Source: DASRDU01 sp035560235
GTDB lineage: Bacteria; Acidobacteriota; Blastocatellia; RBC074
DNA: 64,000 nt
Assembly: GCA_035560235.1 (NCBI GenBank)
Contig: DATMAG010000104.1
Location: 25,560 to 89,559 of the forward strand
Reading direction: 5' to 3'
Positions 39,621 through 47,547 of the stretch are shown here, piece after piece (position 1 is the first letter of the stretch; every line of letters begins with the position of its first letter). Under the pieces are notes generated by a model, which saw nothing but the letters and a program-made list of their open reading frames with translations, did no database searches and was not told where the DNA came from. A program made the translations under genes and the position numbers.

Positions 39621-39762
39621 GCTGAGCAAGCTTTATGCCAGCCGGACTTCGATCCGTGTCCGGCAGCGTGGCAAAGAAATTGCAGCACTCTGCTCAGAAT
39701 GATGGTGCAAGGAGCGGTGTTCGTTCCTTTCCGAATAGCTTGCTCAGCTTCGAACACCGCTC
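39621..39762. promoter_or_regulatory. Two inverted repeats around the sigma54 promoter
   Basis: GCTGAGCAAGCT (39621-39632) has its exact inverse at 39737-39748. GAGCGGTGTTCG (39712-39723) has its exact inverse at 39751-39762. The first pair brackets the -24/-12 element; the second would fold in the leader RNA. They may be activator half-sites and a leader hairpin. The rest of the 39398-39812 gap holds no gene. Confidence 0.45.
39669..39684 (+). promoter_or_regulatory. Sigma54 promoter of the NtrC-like gene
   Basis: TGGCAA-AGAAA-TTGCA, with GG and GC exactly 10 bases apart, matches the -24/-12 consensus (TGGCAC-N5-TTGCA) in all but one base. The start would be near 39696, giving a 117-base leader. 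It places the sigma54 activator under sigma54 itself. Confidence 0.7.
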
Positions 39763-39812
39763 ATTTTCATCTCTGGTCTGGCGGGGTGACTGCTGAAGGG
39801 TAAACCAAAATC

Positions 39813-41282
39813 ATGGCAAAGGAAAAAATCCTGGTTGTTGACGATGAACCGATGATTCGCTGGACGCTGACCGAGGCGTTGCGCGGATGGGGCTATGAAC
39901 CGATCGAAGCCGGCACGGTCGCCGGAGCGCTCTCGGTCTTTGAAGGCGAACGCCCGGCGGCAATCCTGCTCGACATCAATCTGCCGGACGGATCGGGGCT
40001 GGATGTGCTGACCGAAATCAAGAGCCGTCAGCCGCAGGCCGTCATCATTATGATCACCGCCAACGTGATGGTCGAAGACACGCTCGCCGCGCTGCGGGGC
40101 GGGGCTTATGATTTCGTCGGCAAGCCGATCAACCTCAACGAACTTCAGGTCACGATTCGCAACGGGATTGAAGCCGGGCGGCTGCGCCGCGAGGTCAGCC
40201 GGATTCAGCGCGAACGCACGCGCGAATTCAGTTTCGAGCAGATCATCGGGCAGTCACCGGCCATGCAGAAGATGCTCGCCCTGGCGCGCAAGGTCGCGGA
40301 AAGCGAAGCCTCATCGGTGCTGCTGCAGGGTGAAAGCGGAACGGGCAAGGATCTCGTCGCCAAGGCCATTCATTACAGTTCGCGCCGCTCTGACAAACCG
40401 TTTGTCGCCATCAACTGCGCGGCCATTCCCGGCACGCTGATCGAATCGGAACTCTTCGGTTACGAGAAAGGCGCATTCACCGACGCCAGGGGCCGCAAGG
40501 AAGGACTCTTCGAGCAGGCCGAAGGCGGCACGATCTTTCTCGATGAAATCGGTGAACTCGAACTCGGGCTGCAGGCCAAGCTGCTGCGCGTGCTGGAAGA
40601 GGGCGCGTTCCGGCGCGTCGGCGGACTCAGGGATATTCCGCTCGATGTGCGCGTGATTGCCGCTTCCAACCGCAACCTCCAGTCAGAGAGCGAAGCCGGA
40701 AAGTTCAGACTCGATCTCTACTATCGCCTCTCGGTGATTCAGATTGAAATTCCGGCGCTGCGCGAACGCGGCGATGACGTGCTGATCCTGGCCGATTACT
40801 ACATCTCACATTTCAACGAGAAACTGCGCAAGCACATTCGCGGCCTGTCGCCGGAAGTAGCCGACATCTTTCGCCGCTATTGGTGGCCGGGCAACGTGCG
40901 CGAACTGCGCAATGTGATCGAGCGCGTCATGATTCTCGAAGACAATGACCTGATCACTGAAACCTGGCTGCCGCGCGGACTGTCTGCCGAGCAGATGCCG
41001 CCGAGTCAGCCGGTCGAACCTCAGGCCGTTACGGTGACTGCTCCCGCCGCTCCGGTTCAGCCGGTTCACGAACCCGCGCCCGAAGAAGGGCTGGCCTCAC
41101 AGTTCCGTTTGCCGCCTCAGGGAGTTCAGCTTGAAGCCGTCGAAATGTCGCTGGTCGTTCAGGCCATGGAGCGCAGCGGCGGCAATCAGACGCGCGCGGC
41201 TGAGCTGCTCGGCATTTCGCGCGACCAGTTGCGCTACCGCCTGAAAAAACTGGAAGGAGTTGCGGCTGAAACCACGCCATGA
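39813..41282 (+). CDS. NtrC-family sigma54-dependent response regulator
   Basis: 489 residues. Receiver domain 1-120 has DDE at 10-12, phospho-acceptor Asp54 (LLDINLPDGSG) and Lys104. The AAA+ domain (about 143-380) has Walker A GESGTGKD (173-180), the sigma54-contact loop GAFTDA (220-225, a Gly-to-Asp variant of GAFTGA) and Walker B IFLDE. A Pro/Ala-rich linker leads to a Fis-type HTH (GGNQTRAAELLGISRDQLRYRLKKL). It activates sigma54 promoters when phosphorylated. Its stop overlaps the start of the kinase gene (ATGA), so the two are translationally coupled. It is the likely regulator of the -24/-12 promoters in this region. Confidence 0.94.
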   Translation: MAKEKILVVDDEPMIRWTLTEALRGWGYEPIEAGTVAGALSVFEGERPAAILLDINLPDGSGLDVLTEIKSRQPQAVIIMITANVMVEDTLAALRGGAYDFVGKPINLNELQVTIRNGIEAGRLRREVSRIQRERTREFSFEQIIGQSPAMQKMLALARKVAESEASSVLLQGESGTGKDLVAKAIHYSSRRSDKPFVAINCAAIPGTLIESELFGYEKGAFTDARGRKEGLFEQAEGGTIFLDEIGELELGLQAKLLRVLEEGAFRRVGGLRDIPLDVRVIAASNRNLQSESEAGKFRLDLYYRLSVIQIEIPALRERGDDVLILADYYISHFNEKLRKHIRGLSPEVADIFRRYWWPGNVRELRNVIERVMILEDNDLITETWLPRGLSAEQMPPSQPVEPQAVTVTAPAAPVQPVHEPAPEEGLASQFRLPPQGVQLEAVEMSLVVQAMERSGGNQTRAAELLGISRDQLRYRLKKLEGVAAETTP

Positions 41283-42412
41283 GCGAACACAACCCGCTGC
41301 CGATACTGCCAGCTTCCAGCCCGGCCCTGCCTCCCGCCTGGGAAGCTCTTTTTGAAGCCATCGAGGACGGCGTCTGTGTGCAATCGCTCGACGGACGAAT
41401 TGTGCGCGCCAATCGCGCCTTTTCAGTCATGGTCGGCCTGCCGCTCGAAGAGATCATCGGCCATCCATGTCTTGAAATTTTCGGCTGTGGCAATGGCAAT
41501 GCACAGCTCCCGCAGTACTGCGCGCGGGCGCTGAGCAGCGAATCGGGCGTGGTCGAAAGCGAGGAGATCTGCGGGCGGCTGCCGGGACAGCGGCTGCGGT
41601 CGCGCGTCTCGCCGGTGCGCAATGAAGAGGGCCGCGTGATCTGCTACGTGATGGTCGTGCGTGACATCACGGATGTAATCGTGCGCGAGCGCGAACTGGC
41701 GCGGGTCGAGCAACTCGCCCGCTTCGGCGAACTGGCTGCCGGGCTGGCGCACGAGATCAAGAATCCGCTGGCCGGAATTCAGGGCGCAGTTGACATTCTG
41801 ATTCAGCGGCGCAATCCGAATGATCCTGAGCGCGGCGTGCTGGAAGGCGTGCGCCGCGAAGTTCGCCGGATTGATGCGACGGTTCACGCGCTGCTTGAAC
41901 GCGCCCGCCCGCGCGGGTTCAGTTTTCAGACCGCCTCGCTCACTGAAGCCGTGCAGCGCGCCGTCAGCCTCGCCCGGCATCAGGCCGCAGGCGTGGCCGC
42001 TTCGCGTGGCGCTCAGATCAAAGTTGATTTCACCTCCTCTGCGCCGCCCATCGTCATGACGATTGATGCCGTGCAGATCGAAGATGCTGTGCTGAACCTG
42101 CTGCTCAATGCGATTGAAGCGATTGAAGACCAGGGTTCGGTCACCGTCCGGCTGCACGATTACGTCAGCTCTGGCGGCCCCCGGGAAGTCGCCATCGAAG
42201 TCACCGACACCGGACGCGGGATTACGAGTGAAGACCTGGCGCGCATCTTCAGCCCGTTTTTCACCACGCAGCCCAGCGGCACCGGCCTCGGGCTGCCCGC
42301 AGTGCGGCGCATCGCCCGCGCTCACGGCGGGCGCGTCGAAGTCAGGTCAGCGCCCGGCCAGGGTTCCACCTTCACGATTCTGCTGCCACGCGATTACTCT
42401 CCGCACGTCTGA
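41279..42412 (+). CDS. NtrB-like PAS sensor histidine kinase, soluble
   Basis: 377 residues with no membrane segment. A PAS domain (about 20-135) is followed by HisKA with the phospho-His158 in AHEIKNPLAGIQGA. HATPase_c (about 245-375) has N (LLLNAIEAI), DTGRGIT, FFTTQPSGTGLGL. The PAS contains five cysteines (64, 70, 81, 98, 122), three of them clustered as HPCLEIFGC...C. That could bind a metal, Fe-S cluster or act as a redox switch (inference). A cytosolic sensor fits a redox or energy signal. It is the cognate kinase of the upstream regulator by overlap. Confidence 0.93.
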   Translation: MSEHNPLPILPASSPALPPAWEALFEAIEDGVCVQSLDGRIVRANRAFSVMVGLPLEEIIGHPCLEIFGCGNGNAQLPQYCARALSSESGVVESEEICGRLPGQRLRSRVSPVRNEEGRVICYVMVVRDITDVIVRERELARVEQLARFGELAAGLAHEIKNPLAGIQGAVDILIQRRNPNDPERGVLEGVRREVRRIDATVHALLERARPRGFSFQTASLTEAVQRAVSLARHQAAGVAASRGAQIKVDFTSSAPPIVMTIDAVQIEDAVLNLLLNAIEAIEDQGSVTVRLHDYVSSGGPREVAIEVTDTGRGITSEDLARIFSPFFTTQPSGTGLGLPAVRRIARAHGGRVEVRSAPGQGSTFTILLPRDYSPHV

Positions 42413-42501
42413 TTCCTGCTGGCTGAGTATTTTTGCACTCCACACTGGTCATTTTCCGCAACCCTCCGGCTCTGAAGTGACGATACAGGCCGGGAGAGCG
42501 C

Positions 42502-42517
42502 AGGCACACTGGTTGCA
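42502..42517 (+). promoter_or_regulatory. Sigma54 promoter of the tandem USP gene
   Basis: AGGCAC-ACTGG-TTGCA: only the first base differs from the -24/-12 consensus. The predicted start is near 42529, 28 bases before the USP ATG. It allows the USP gene to be made independently of the upstream two-component genes. Confidence 0.75.
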
Positions 42518-42556
42518 GCCTGTGAAACGAATGAATTCGCCTGCGGAGGGTTATTT

Positions 42557-43462
42557 ATGATCAACATCAAACGCATTCTCTGCCCGACCGATCTTTCACC
42601 TGAATCTGATGCTGCCCTGCGTTATGCGGTCGCGCTGGCCAGAACCTATGAGGCCAGGCTGTTCATCTGTCACTGTGTCGAGCCGTCATCCTTCGTTGAT
42701 GCGCTGGCGCGTGACAGTTATCAGGAAAAGTTCGAAGCGGCTATCAGGCCCTGGCTCGGGCCTGCGCCGGACGCGAACAATAACTGTGAAGGGATCATTA
42801 TCGAAGGCGACCCGGAGGTGGCGATTGCGCTCGCCGCCGCTGAACGGCACATTGATCTGATCGTCATGCGATCGCGGCGGCGTCCGCTGGCTGCCGCGCT
42901 GCTCGGCTCGACGGCTGAAGCGGTCTGCCGCACTGCGCCCTGTCCGGTGCTGGTGACGCATCCGCAGGAACACGAATGGGCCGGGCTGAATGAAGGCGAG
43001 ATCAGACTGAAAAGGATTCTGGTGGCGCACGATTTCTCGAACGATTCAGAGCTGTCGCTGCAGTATGCGATTTCGCTCGCGCAGGAATATCAGGCTGAAC
43101 TGCATCTGATCCACGTTCTGCCGGTCACGCTCGTGCCGGCAACGGCGGGCCTGCCGCTTTCAATCGAAAACGAATTTCAGCGCGCCGCGAGGCTGCTGCA
43201 ACAGGCCGTGCCGGACGAAACGCATCTCTGGTGCAAGGTGCTGCACGCGGTCAGGGCCGGTCAGCCTTATCGTGAAATCCTGGCTTACGCCGAAGAGCGT
43301 GACACCGATCTGATCTGCATGGGCGTTCACGGCGCGGGCTTCGCCATGCGTGCGCTGTTTGGCTCGAATGCCGACCGCGTGCTGCGCCAGTCTTCGTGTC
43401 CCGTCCTGATTGCGCGCCCGCTCAGACCGGCCACCGATCACAACGAACATCCGGCAGAGTAA
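42557..43462 (+). CDS. Tandem-domain universal stress protein
   Basis: 301 residues with two UspA domains (1-145 and about 150-292). Each has the start strand (KRILCPTDLS; KRILVAHDFS) and the ATP-binding end G/R-x-GS-x-CPVL: MRSRRRPLAAALLGSTAE then CPVLVTHP; GVHGAGFAMRALFGSNAD then CPVLIARP. Domain 2 keeps G-x2-G-x9-GS better, so ATP binding is more likely there. USP proteins help survival under energy or redox stress. A GGAGGG site precedes the ATG. Confidence 0.93.
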   Translation: MINIKRILCPTDLSPESDAALRYAVALARTYEARLFICHCVEPSSFVDALARDSYQEKFEAAIRPWLGPAPDANNNCEGIIIEGDPEVAIALAAAERHIDLIVMRSRRRPLAAALLGSTAEAVCRTAPCPVLVTHPQEHEWAGLNEGEIRLKRILVAHDFSNDSELSLQYAISLAQEYQAELHLIHVLPVTLVPATAGLPLSIENEFQRAARLLQQAVPDETHLWCKVLHAVRAGQPYREILAYAEERDTDLICMGVHGAGFAMRALFGSNADRVLRQSSCPVLIARPLRPATDHNEHPAE

Positions 43463-43561
43463 TCGCTCAGGTCGCGCGGCACTGATGCAGAGCAGGCTTT
43501 CTGGTTTGCCCCTGCCTGCCCAAACGGCCCGTGGCGCAGGTCTGAGCAAAGAGGAGAAGTA

Positions 43562-43987
43562 ATGATCAGCGAAATGGGGAAGAACGAATCGTGCGAGCTG
43601 CTGCGCCGACAGAGTCTCGGACGTCTGGGCTGCTGCGCTGACGGGGTGCCGTATGTCATCCCGGTCAATTACCTTTATGATGACGACTGTCTTTACGTCC
43701 ATTCGCTGCCGGGACGAAAGATCGCTCTGATGCGCCACAACCCGCAGGTCTGTCTTCAGACTGACGAAATCCAGGACGAATACAACTGGTGCAGCGTGAT
43801 CGCCTTTGGCCGCTACGAGGAGATTACCGAGACGACCGAACGCGAGAAGATTCTCGGGTCGCTTTTCAAACGGCTGCCGCATCTGACTCCGGTTGAATCG
43901 AGGATGACCAAAGGACTGCCCGAAGCGATTGTCTTTCGCATCCGCATCGAAAGGATCACCGGGGTCAGTGAACACTGGCAGCAGTAA
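43562..43987 (+). CDS. Pyridoxamine oxidase-like FMN split-barrel protein
   Basis: 141 residues: the split-barrel flavin fold of the PNPOx/NimA-like family, with LRRQSLGRLGCCADGVPYVIPVNYLY at the start, HSLPGRKIALMRHNPQVCLQTDE, and WCSVIAFGRYEEI. Members bind FMN or F420 and reduce small molecules such as nitro compounds. The substrate is unknown here. The ribosome site AGAGGAGAAG precedes the ATG. It follows the USP gene by 99 bases, probably in the same transcript. Confidence 0.88.
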   Translation: MISEMGKNESCELLRRQSLGRLGCCADGVPYVIPVNYLYDDDCLYVHSLPGRKIALMRHNPQVCLQTDEIQDEYNWCSVIAFGRYEEITETTEREKILGSLFKRLPHLTPVESRMTKGLPEAIVFRIRIERITGVSEHWQQ

Positions 43988-44032
43988 ATTCGCCCGGGAG
44001 CATCTGCCGGGTTAACTTGTGCGTTCGGGAAA

Positions 44033-44134
44033 ACACGGGGAGAACAGGAAGCAGACGAAAAACACGAAATCAACGAAGCGCTTTTCTTCCTCTTGTGTCT
44101 TTTGTGCATTTCGTCTGTTTCCCGTTCTCCCCGT
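44033..44134. repeat. Long imperfect inverted repeat upstream of ackA
   Basis: Arms 44033-44064 and 44103-44134 (32 bases each) match with few mismatches and are separated by 38 bases. They contain repeated ACGAAA/CACGAA words. The element lies in the 199-base gap between the flavin-protein gene and ackA, and a transcript crossing it would fold strongly. Confidence 0.65.
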
Positions 44135-44186
44135 GCCTTGTCAACCTGCATCGTCATCTGAAAACTGATCTGACATTTGTCCTGAG

Positions 44187-45419
44187 ATGAAAGTTCTGGT
44201 TCTTAATTGCGGCAGTTCAACCATCAAGTTTCAGCTCATCGCCACTGACCCTGACCTGATCGAGCAGAATGCCGACCGGCGGCTCGCGCGCGGCATCATC
44301 GAACACATCGGCGGCGAGGCTATCATCACCGTGCAGGCCGAAGGCCGCGAAAAGCAGCGATCAACCGAGCAGCTGCGCGACATTCGCGCGGCGATTGATT
44401 ACGTCATTCGCTGGCTCTGTTCCGAAAAATCGGGCGTCAGCGAAATCAGCAGCGTCGCCGATATTCAGGCCGTCGGGCATCGCGTCGTTCACGGCGGCGA
44501 GCAGTTCAAGCAGTCAGTGCTGATTACGGACGCGGTGCTGCGCGGCATTGAAGACTGCATTGACCTCGCGCCGCTCCACAATCCGGCCAATATCAAAGGC
44601 ATTCTCGCGGCGCGCGAACTGCTTGGCACGGGGCTGCCGCAGGTCGCGGTCTTCGACACGGCGTTTCATCAGACGCTGCCGGAACAGGCTTATCTTTACG
44701 CGCTGCCTTATCAGTTTTACCGCCGCTACCGGCTGCGCCGTTACGGTTTTCACGGCACCTCGCACCGGTACGTGGCGTATCGTTATCGCCAGCTTCGCAA
44801 CATTCCACGCGAACAGGTCAGCATCATCACGCTGCATCTGGGCAACGGCTGCTCGGCGGCGGCGATTCGCAATGGCAATTCGATTGACACTTCGATGGGT
44901 CTGACGCCGCTTGAAGGACTCGTAATGGGAACGCGCTCAGGCGACCTTGATCCGGCGATCATTGACTTCATCGCGGAGAAGGAAGGACTCACGGGCCGTG
45001 AGGTTGAAAGCCTGCTCAACAAGCTTTCAGGGCTGCTCGGCATTTCAGGGCTGACACACGACATGCGCGAACTGCTGGCCGAAGCGCACGAGAACGACGA
45101 CCGGCGCGCCAGACTGGCGATCGAAATCTTCTGCTACCGCGTGCGCAAATACATCGGCGCTTATCTGGCCGCGATGGGCGGGGCCGATGCGCTTGTCTTC
45201 ACCGGCGGCATCGGAGAGAACTCAGCGGAGATTCGCGCGCAGATCTGTGAGGGATTGCAGTGGATGGGTCTGCGGCTCGACAGCGGGCGCAATGCAGTTC
45301 ACGGCGGCGGCGAAGGAGTCATCAGCACCGGCGATTCGCGGCTGGCGGCTTACGTCATTCCGACCGATGAAGAGCTGCTGATTGCGCGCGACACGGTGCG
45401 CTGTGTGCGCCCGGCATAA
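44187..45419 (+). CDS. ackA: Acetate kinase
   Basis: Acetate kinase makes ATP from acetyl phosphate. The 410-residue protein has LNCGSSTIKF at the N-terminus, VFDTAFH, RYGFHGTSH, HLGNGCSAAAI and TGGIGENS near 345, all family signatures. The length is normal. There is no pta next to it, so acetyl phosphate must come from elsewhere, for example a distant pta or phosphoketolase. In this stress cluster it would allow substrate-level ATP formation when respiration fails. The gene lies 199 bases after the flavin protein; whether it is in that operon is unclear because of the inverted repeat between them. Confidence 0.95.
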   Translation: MKVLVLNCGSSTIKFQLIATDPDLIEQNADRRLARGIIEHIGGEAIITVQAEGREKQRSTEQLRDIRAAIDYVIRWLCSEKSGVSEISSVADIQAVGHRVVHGGEQFKQSVLITDAVLRGIEDCIDLAPLHNPANIKGILAARELLGTGLPQVAVFDTAFHQTLPEQAYLYALPYQFYRRYRLRRYGFHGTSHRYVAYRYRQLRNIPREQVSIITLHLGNGCSAAAIRNGNSIDTSMGLTPLEGLVMGTRSGDLDPAIIDFIAEKEGLTGREVESLLNKLSGLLGISGLTHDMRELLAEAHENDDRRARLAIEIFCYRVRKYIGAYLAAMGGADALVFTGGIGENSAEIRAQICEGLQWMGLRLDSGRNAVHGGGEGVISTGDSRLAAYVIPTDEELLIARDTVRCVRPA

Positions 45420-45434
45420 TCAGCTCTGCGCGAT

Positions 45435-46241
45435 TTACTCTTCATCACCCTGCGTGAAGTCGCGCAGGAACTGATCCTCGGCGCCCCACAACTGCTCATC
45501 GGTTCCGTCAAAGATGACCCTGCCGTTATTGATAACGATGAATTTCGTGTTGACCAGACAGAGCAGATTGTTCTCTTCGCGCAATTCAACCTGATTGTCA
45601 CTCTTCCTGACGGCGTAATGTGAAGCGAGGTAGCGCACATCAGCCAGGCGGTGCGTCACGAACATCGCCGTCACGTTGTCGAGGTCGCGCAGCCTGATGG
45701 CGGCTTCGCAGAGCTTGCGCGAGGTCGGCGGGTCAAGCCCGACAGTGGGCTCATCGAAGAGAATGATTTCAGGATAATCAACAATCGCCCGCGCAATCGC
45801 CACCATCCGCCGCGTTCCGCCTGAAAGCGATTCGGGCAGCAGATCAGCGGCATCACCGAGTCCGGCAAAATCCAGCACCTGCCGGACGCGCTGTTCGATC
45901 CTCTCTTCGGGCCAGCGCAGTTCACGCGGACGGTAAGCGATGTTTTCATAGACCGAGAGGCTGTCAAAGAGCGCGCCTTCCTGAAAGACTATGCTCATCT
46001 TCTGCCGAACGTGATTGAGTTCCTCCTCGCTGAGGTGAGCAATCTCTTCGTCATTGATGAAAATCTGTCCGGCGTCGGGTTTGAGCAGGCCGAGGAGCAG
46101 ACGCAGGATCGTTGATTTGCCGGAACCTGACTGGCCCAGAATCACCTTCATTTCGCCCGGCTCGACGCCGAAGCTGACGCCGTCAAGAACGACCTTGTCA
46201 CCAAAGGCCAGCCTGACATCCCGGAATTCAATTTTTGGCAA
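45435..46241 (-). CDS. Mla-type ABC ATPase, orphan (canonical site)
   Basis: Start set at the TTG 46241 (LPKIEFRDVRLAF). The open frame continues to an ATG at 46328, but those codons lie inside a word-repeat element. 268 residues: Walker A GQSGSGKST (36-44), Q-loop FQEGALFDS, signature LSGGT (139-143), Walker B ILFDE with Glu164, switch His197. It resembles MlaF/Ttg2A, the ATPase of retrograde phospholipid transport. No MlaE permease or MlaD gene is present. After the D-loop region it has an added strand segment (NNLLCLVNTKFIVINNGRVIF) that is also found in the ATPase at 48882. Confidence 0.85.
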   Translation of the reverse strand: MPKIEFRDVRLAFGDKVVLDGVSFGVEPGEMKVILGQSGSGKSTILRLLLGLLKPDAGQIFINDEEIAHLSEEELNHVRQKMSIVFQEGALFDSLSVYENIAYRPRELRWPEERIEQRVRQVLDFAGLGDAADLLPESLSGGTRRMVAIARAIVDYPEIILFDEPTVGLDPPTSRKLCEAAIRLRDLDNVTAMFVTHRLADVRYLASHYAVRKSDNQVELREENNLLCLVNTKFIVINNGRVIFDGTDEQLWGAEDQFLRDFTQGDEE

Positions 46242-46265
46242 GGCTTCTTTCCCTTCTCTTTGCGC

Positions 46266-46372
46266 TGCCGCGAATGAACGCAGACAGCCGCGAATGAACA
46301 CTGCGTTGCGCGAAATGGACACAGGCATTATACCTGTTAAGCCGACGCAGGCTCGTGTTCGTTCGTGGCTGT
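46266..46372. repeat. GCCGCGAATGAAC word repeat with inverted copy
   Basis: GCCGCGAATGAAC occurs twice in direct order (46267-46279 and 46288-46300), and an imperfect inverse lies at 46355-46372 opposite 46284-46301. The element fills the gap between the response regulator and the ABC ATPase gene and creates a spurious N-terminal extension of the latter. Confidence 0.6.
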
Positions 46373-46373
46373 T

Positions 46374-47150
46374 TCAGAGAATCTGTCGCGCCGCCTGCCG
46401 TTCGGTGAGCGAGGTCAGCCGCCGCCGCGCCAGCGCCACCAGTTCCGCCGGGCCGCAGGGCATTGCGCGATATTTCGGCAGCACGCCGGTCACAGCGGGA
46501 TCAGCCGCAATCCGGCCAATGGCGACGAGCAGCGGAATCTCGGCGTGCCCGGCGCTCGCTCTGACGATTCCCAGCACCTCGGGCAACTGTTCGGGCGTGA
46601 CATCAACGATGGCCAGATCGTGGCGCTCCTGACAGGCGCGTCTCACCTCCTCCGGCGACCTGGCGCTGGTGATTTCGCTGCGTGAAGTGCTGAGCGCGGA
46701 ACTCAGATAGCCCAGCCGTTCACTTGAATCGGTCACGATCAGCAGGCGCGGGCGGCCCTGAACGAGCGGCTCCCGCTTGTGCCGCCGGGCGGCGATGGCA
46801 TCCTGCAGCGCAAAATGCAGCTCATCAATGTTGATCGGTTTGCCGATGAAATCATCCGCGTCGCCGCGCAGCGCAGAGATGGTGTGTTCGACGACGACCT
46901 CAGCCGTAATCATGATCACGACGGTCTGTGGCCGCAGCCGCTTGAAGCTGCGCAGCAGTTCGAGTCCCGACCCGTCCGGCAGATTGATGTCGAGCAGAAC
47001 GGCGATGGGCCGCGCCTGCTCGAAGGCGGCCAGCGCTTCGGTTGCCGTCGCCGCTTCGACCGGCTCATAGCCCCAGTGATACAGCGATTCGCTCAGCGCC
47101 CAGCGAATCAGCGGCTCGTCATCAACGATCAGGATTTTCTCTTTCGACAT
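46374..47150 (-). CDS. Response regulator with second, degenerate receiver
   Basis: 258 residues from the ATG at 47150 (GGAGG upstream). Residues 1-120 form a receiver nearly matching that of the NtrC-like protein at 39813: DDEPLIRWALSE, Asp54 in LLDINLPDGSG and GKPINIDEL. The rest (about 135-250) has receiver-like strands (RLLIVTD, DLAIVDVTPEQL) but lacks the acidic pair and the conserved Lys, so it is probably a pseudo-receiver. There is no DNA-binding or AAA+ part. It may compete for phosphate from the same kinase or signal through protein contacts. It has its own sigma54 promoter. Confidence 0.85.
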   Translation of the reverse strand: MSKEKILIVDDEPLIRWALSESLYHWGYEPVEAATATEALAAFEQARPIAVLLDINLPDGSGLELLRSFKRLRPQTVVIMITAEVVVEHTISALRGDADDFIGKPINIDELHFALQDAIAARRHKREPLVQGRPRLLIVTDSSERLGYLSSALSTSRSEITSARSPEEVRRACQERHDLAIVDVTPEQLPEVLGIVRASAGHAEIPLLVAIGRIAADPAVTGVLPKYRAMPCGPAELVALARRRLTSLTERQAARQIL

Positions 47151-47238
47151 AAGCTGCCTCCGGCCAGCCTGCACACAGCGAAGGCTGAAAAACTCACTCG
47201 GCATTCTGCACTGGTGAAGAGCAATCTGATAAAATCAG

Positions 47239-47254
47239 GGCAAACCTCATTCCA
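47239..47254 (-). promoter_or_regulatory. Sigma54 promoter of the response regulator gene
   Basis: Minus strand TGGAAT-GAGGT-TTGCC: GG and GC 10 bases apart, TTGC intact. The predicted start near 47227 gives a leader of about 78 bases to the ATG at 47150. Confidence 0.55.
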
Positions 47255-47290
47255 CTGCAGCAACAGCGGGTTTGACCGGAGGAGTGAGCG

Positions 47291-47485
47291 ATGCCTGCGA
47301 CGAACTCTGAGCAAGGTTCCGCACGAACTGAGAAAAAACTCTCAGTCCGGGAGGTCGCCGCAGTTTGTAAACTTTCTGCGGCGGCTGCGAATTTTTCCGT
47401 TCATCTGCGCAGGATCGCACAGCTTCATCCGGCAAACCGGCTGAAAACTGCTCGCTGCAAATCTGGTACTGGTTTTGCTCTTTGA
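47291..47485 (+). CDS. Possible small protein of 64 residues
   Basis: An ATG at 47291 has a strong ribosome site (GGAGGAG, eight bases upstream). The product is basic, with a helical part (KKLSVREVAAVCKLSAAAANF) loosely like a helix-turn-helix. The 3' end overlaps the sigma54 promoter of the next gene. Composition is not decisive, and no family is recognised. It could be chance. Confidence 0.3.
   Translation: MPATNSEQGSARTEKKLSVREVAAVCKLSAAAANFSVHLRRIAQLHPANRLKTARCKSGTGFAL
47464..47479 (+). promoter_or_regulatory. Sigma54 promoter of the membrane HTH gene
   Basis: TGGTAC-TGGTT-TTGCT: GG/GC spacing exact, one mismatch in the -24 box. The start near 47491 gives a 57-base leader with AAAGGAGG before the ATG. 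It is divergent from the response-regulator promoter. Confidence 0.7.
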
Positions 47486-47547
47486 GCGAAGAGTGAAAGC
47501 GAAACTCGCGTCGCTTTTTTCTGAGACAGCAAAGGAGGAAGAAAAAC

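Noticed and set aside
44007..44022. GG-N10-GC match upstream of ackA
   Set aside because: Poor -24 and a GTGC -12; too weak to claim, although ackA would fit the regulon.
46242..46328. Upstream ATG start for the first ABC ATPase
   Set aside because: The extra 29 codons lie in a word-repeat element and add no family sequence.
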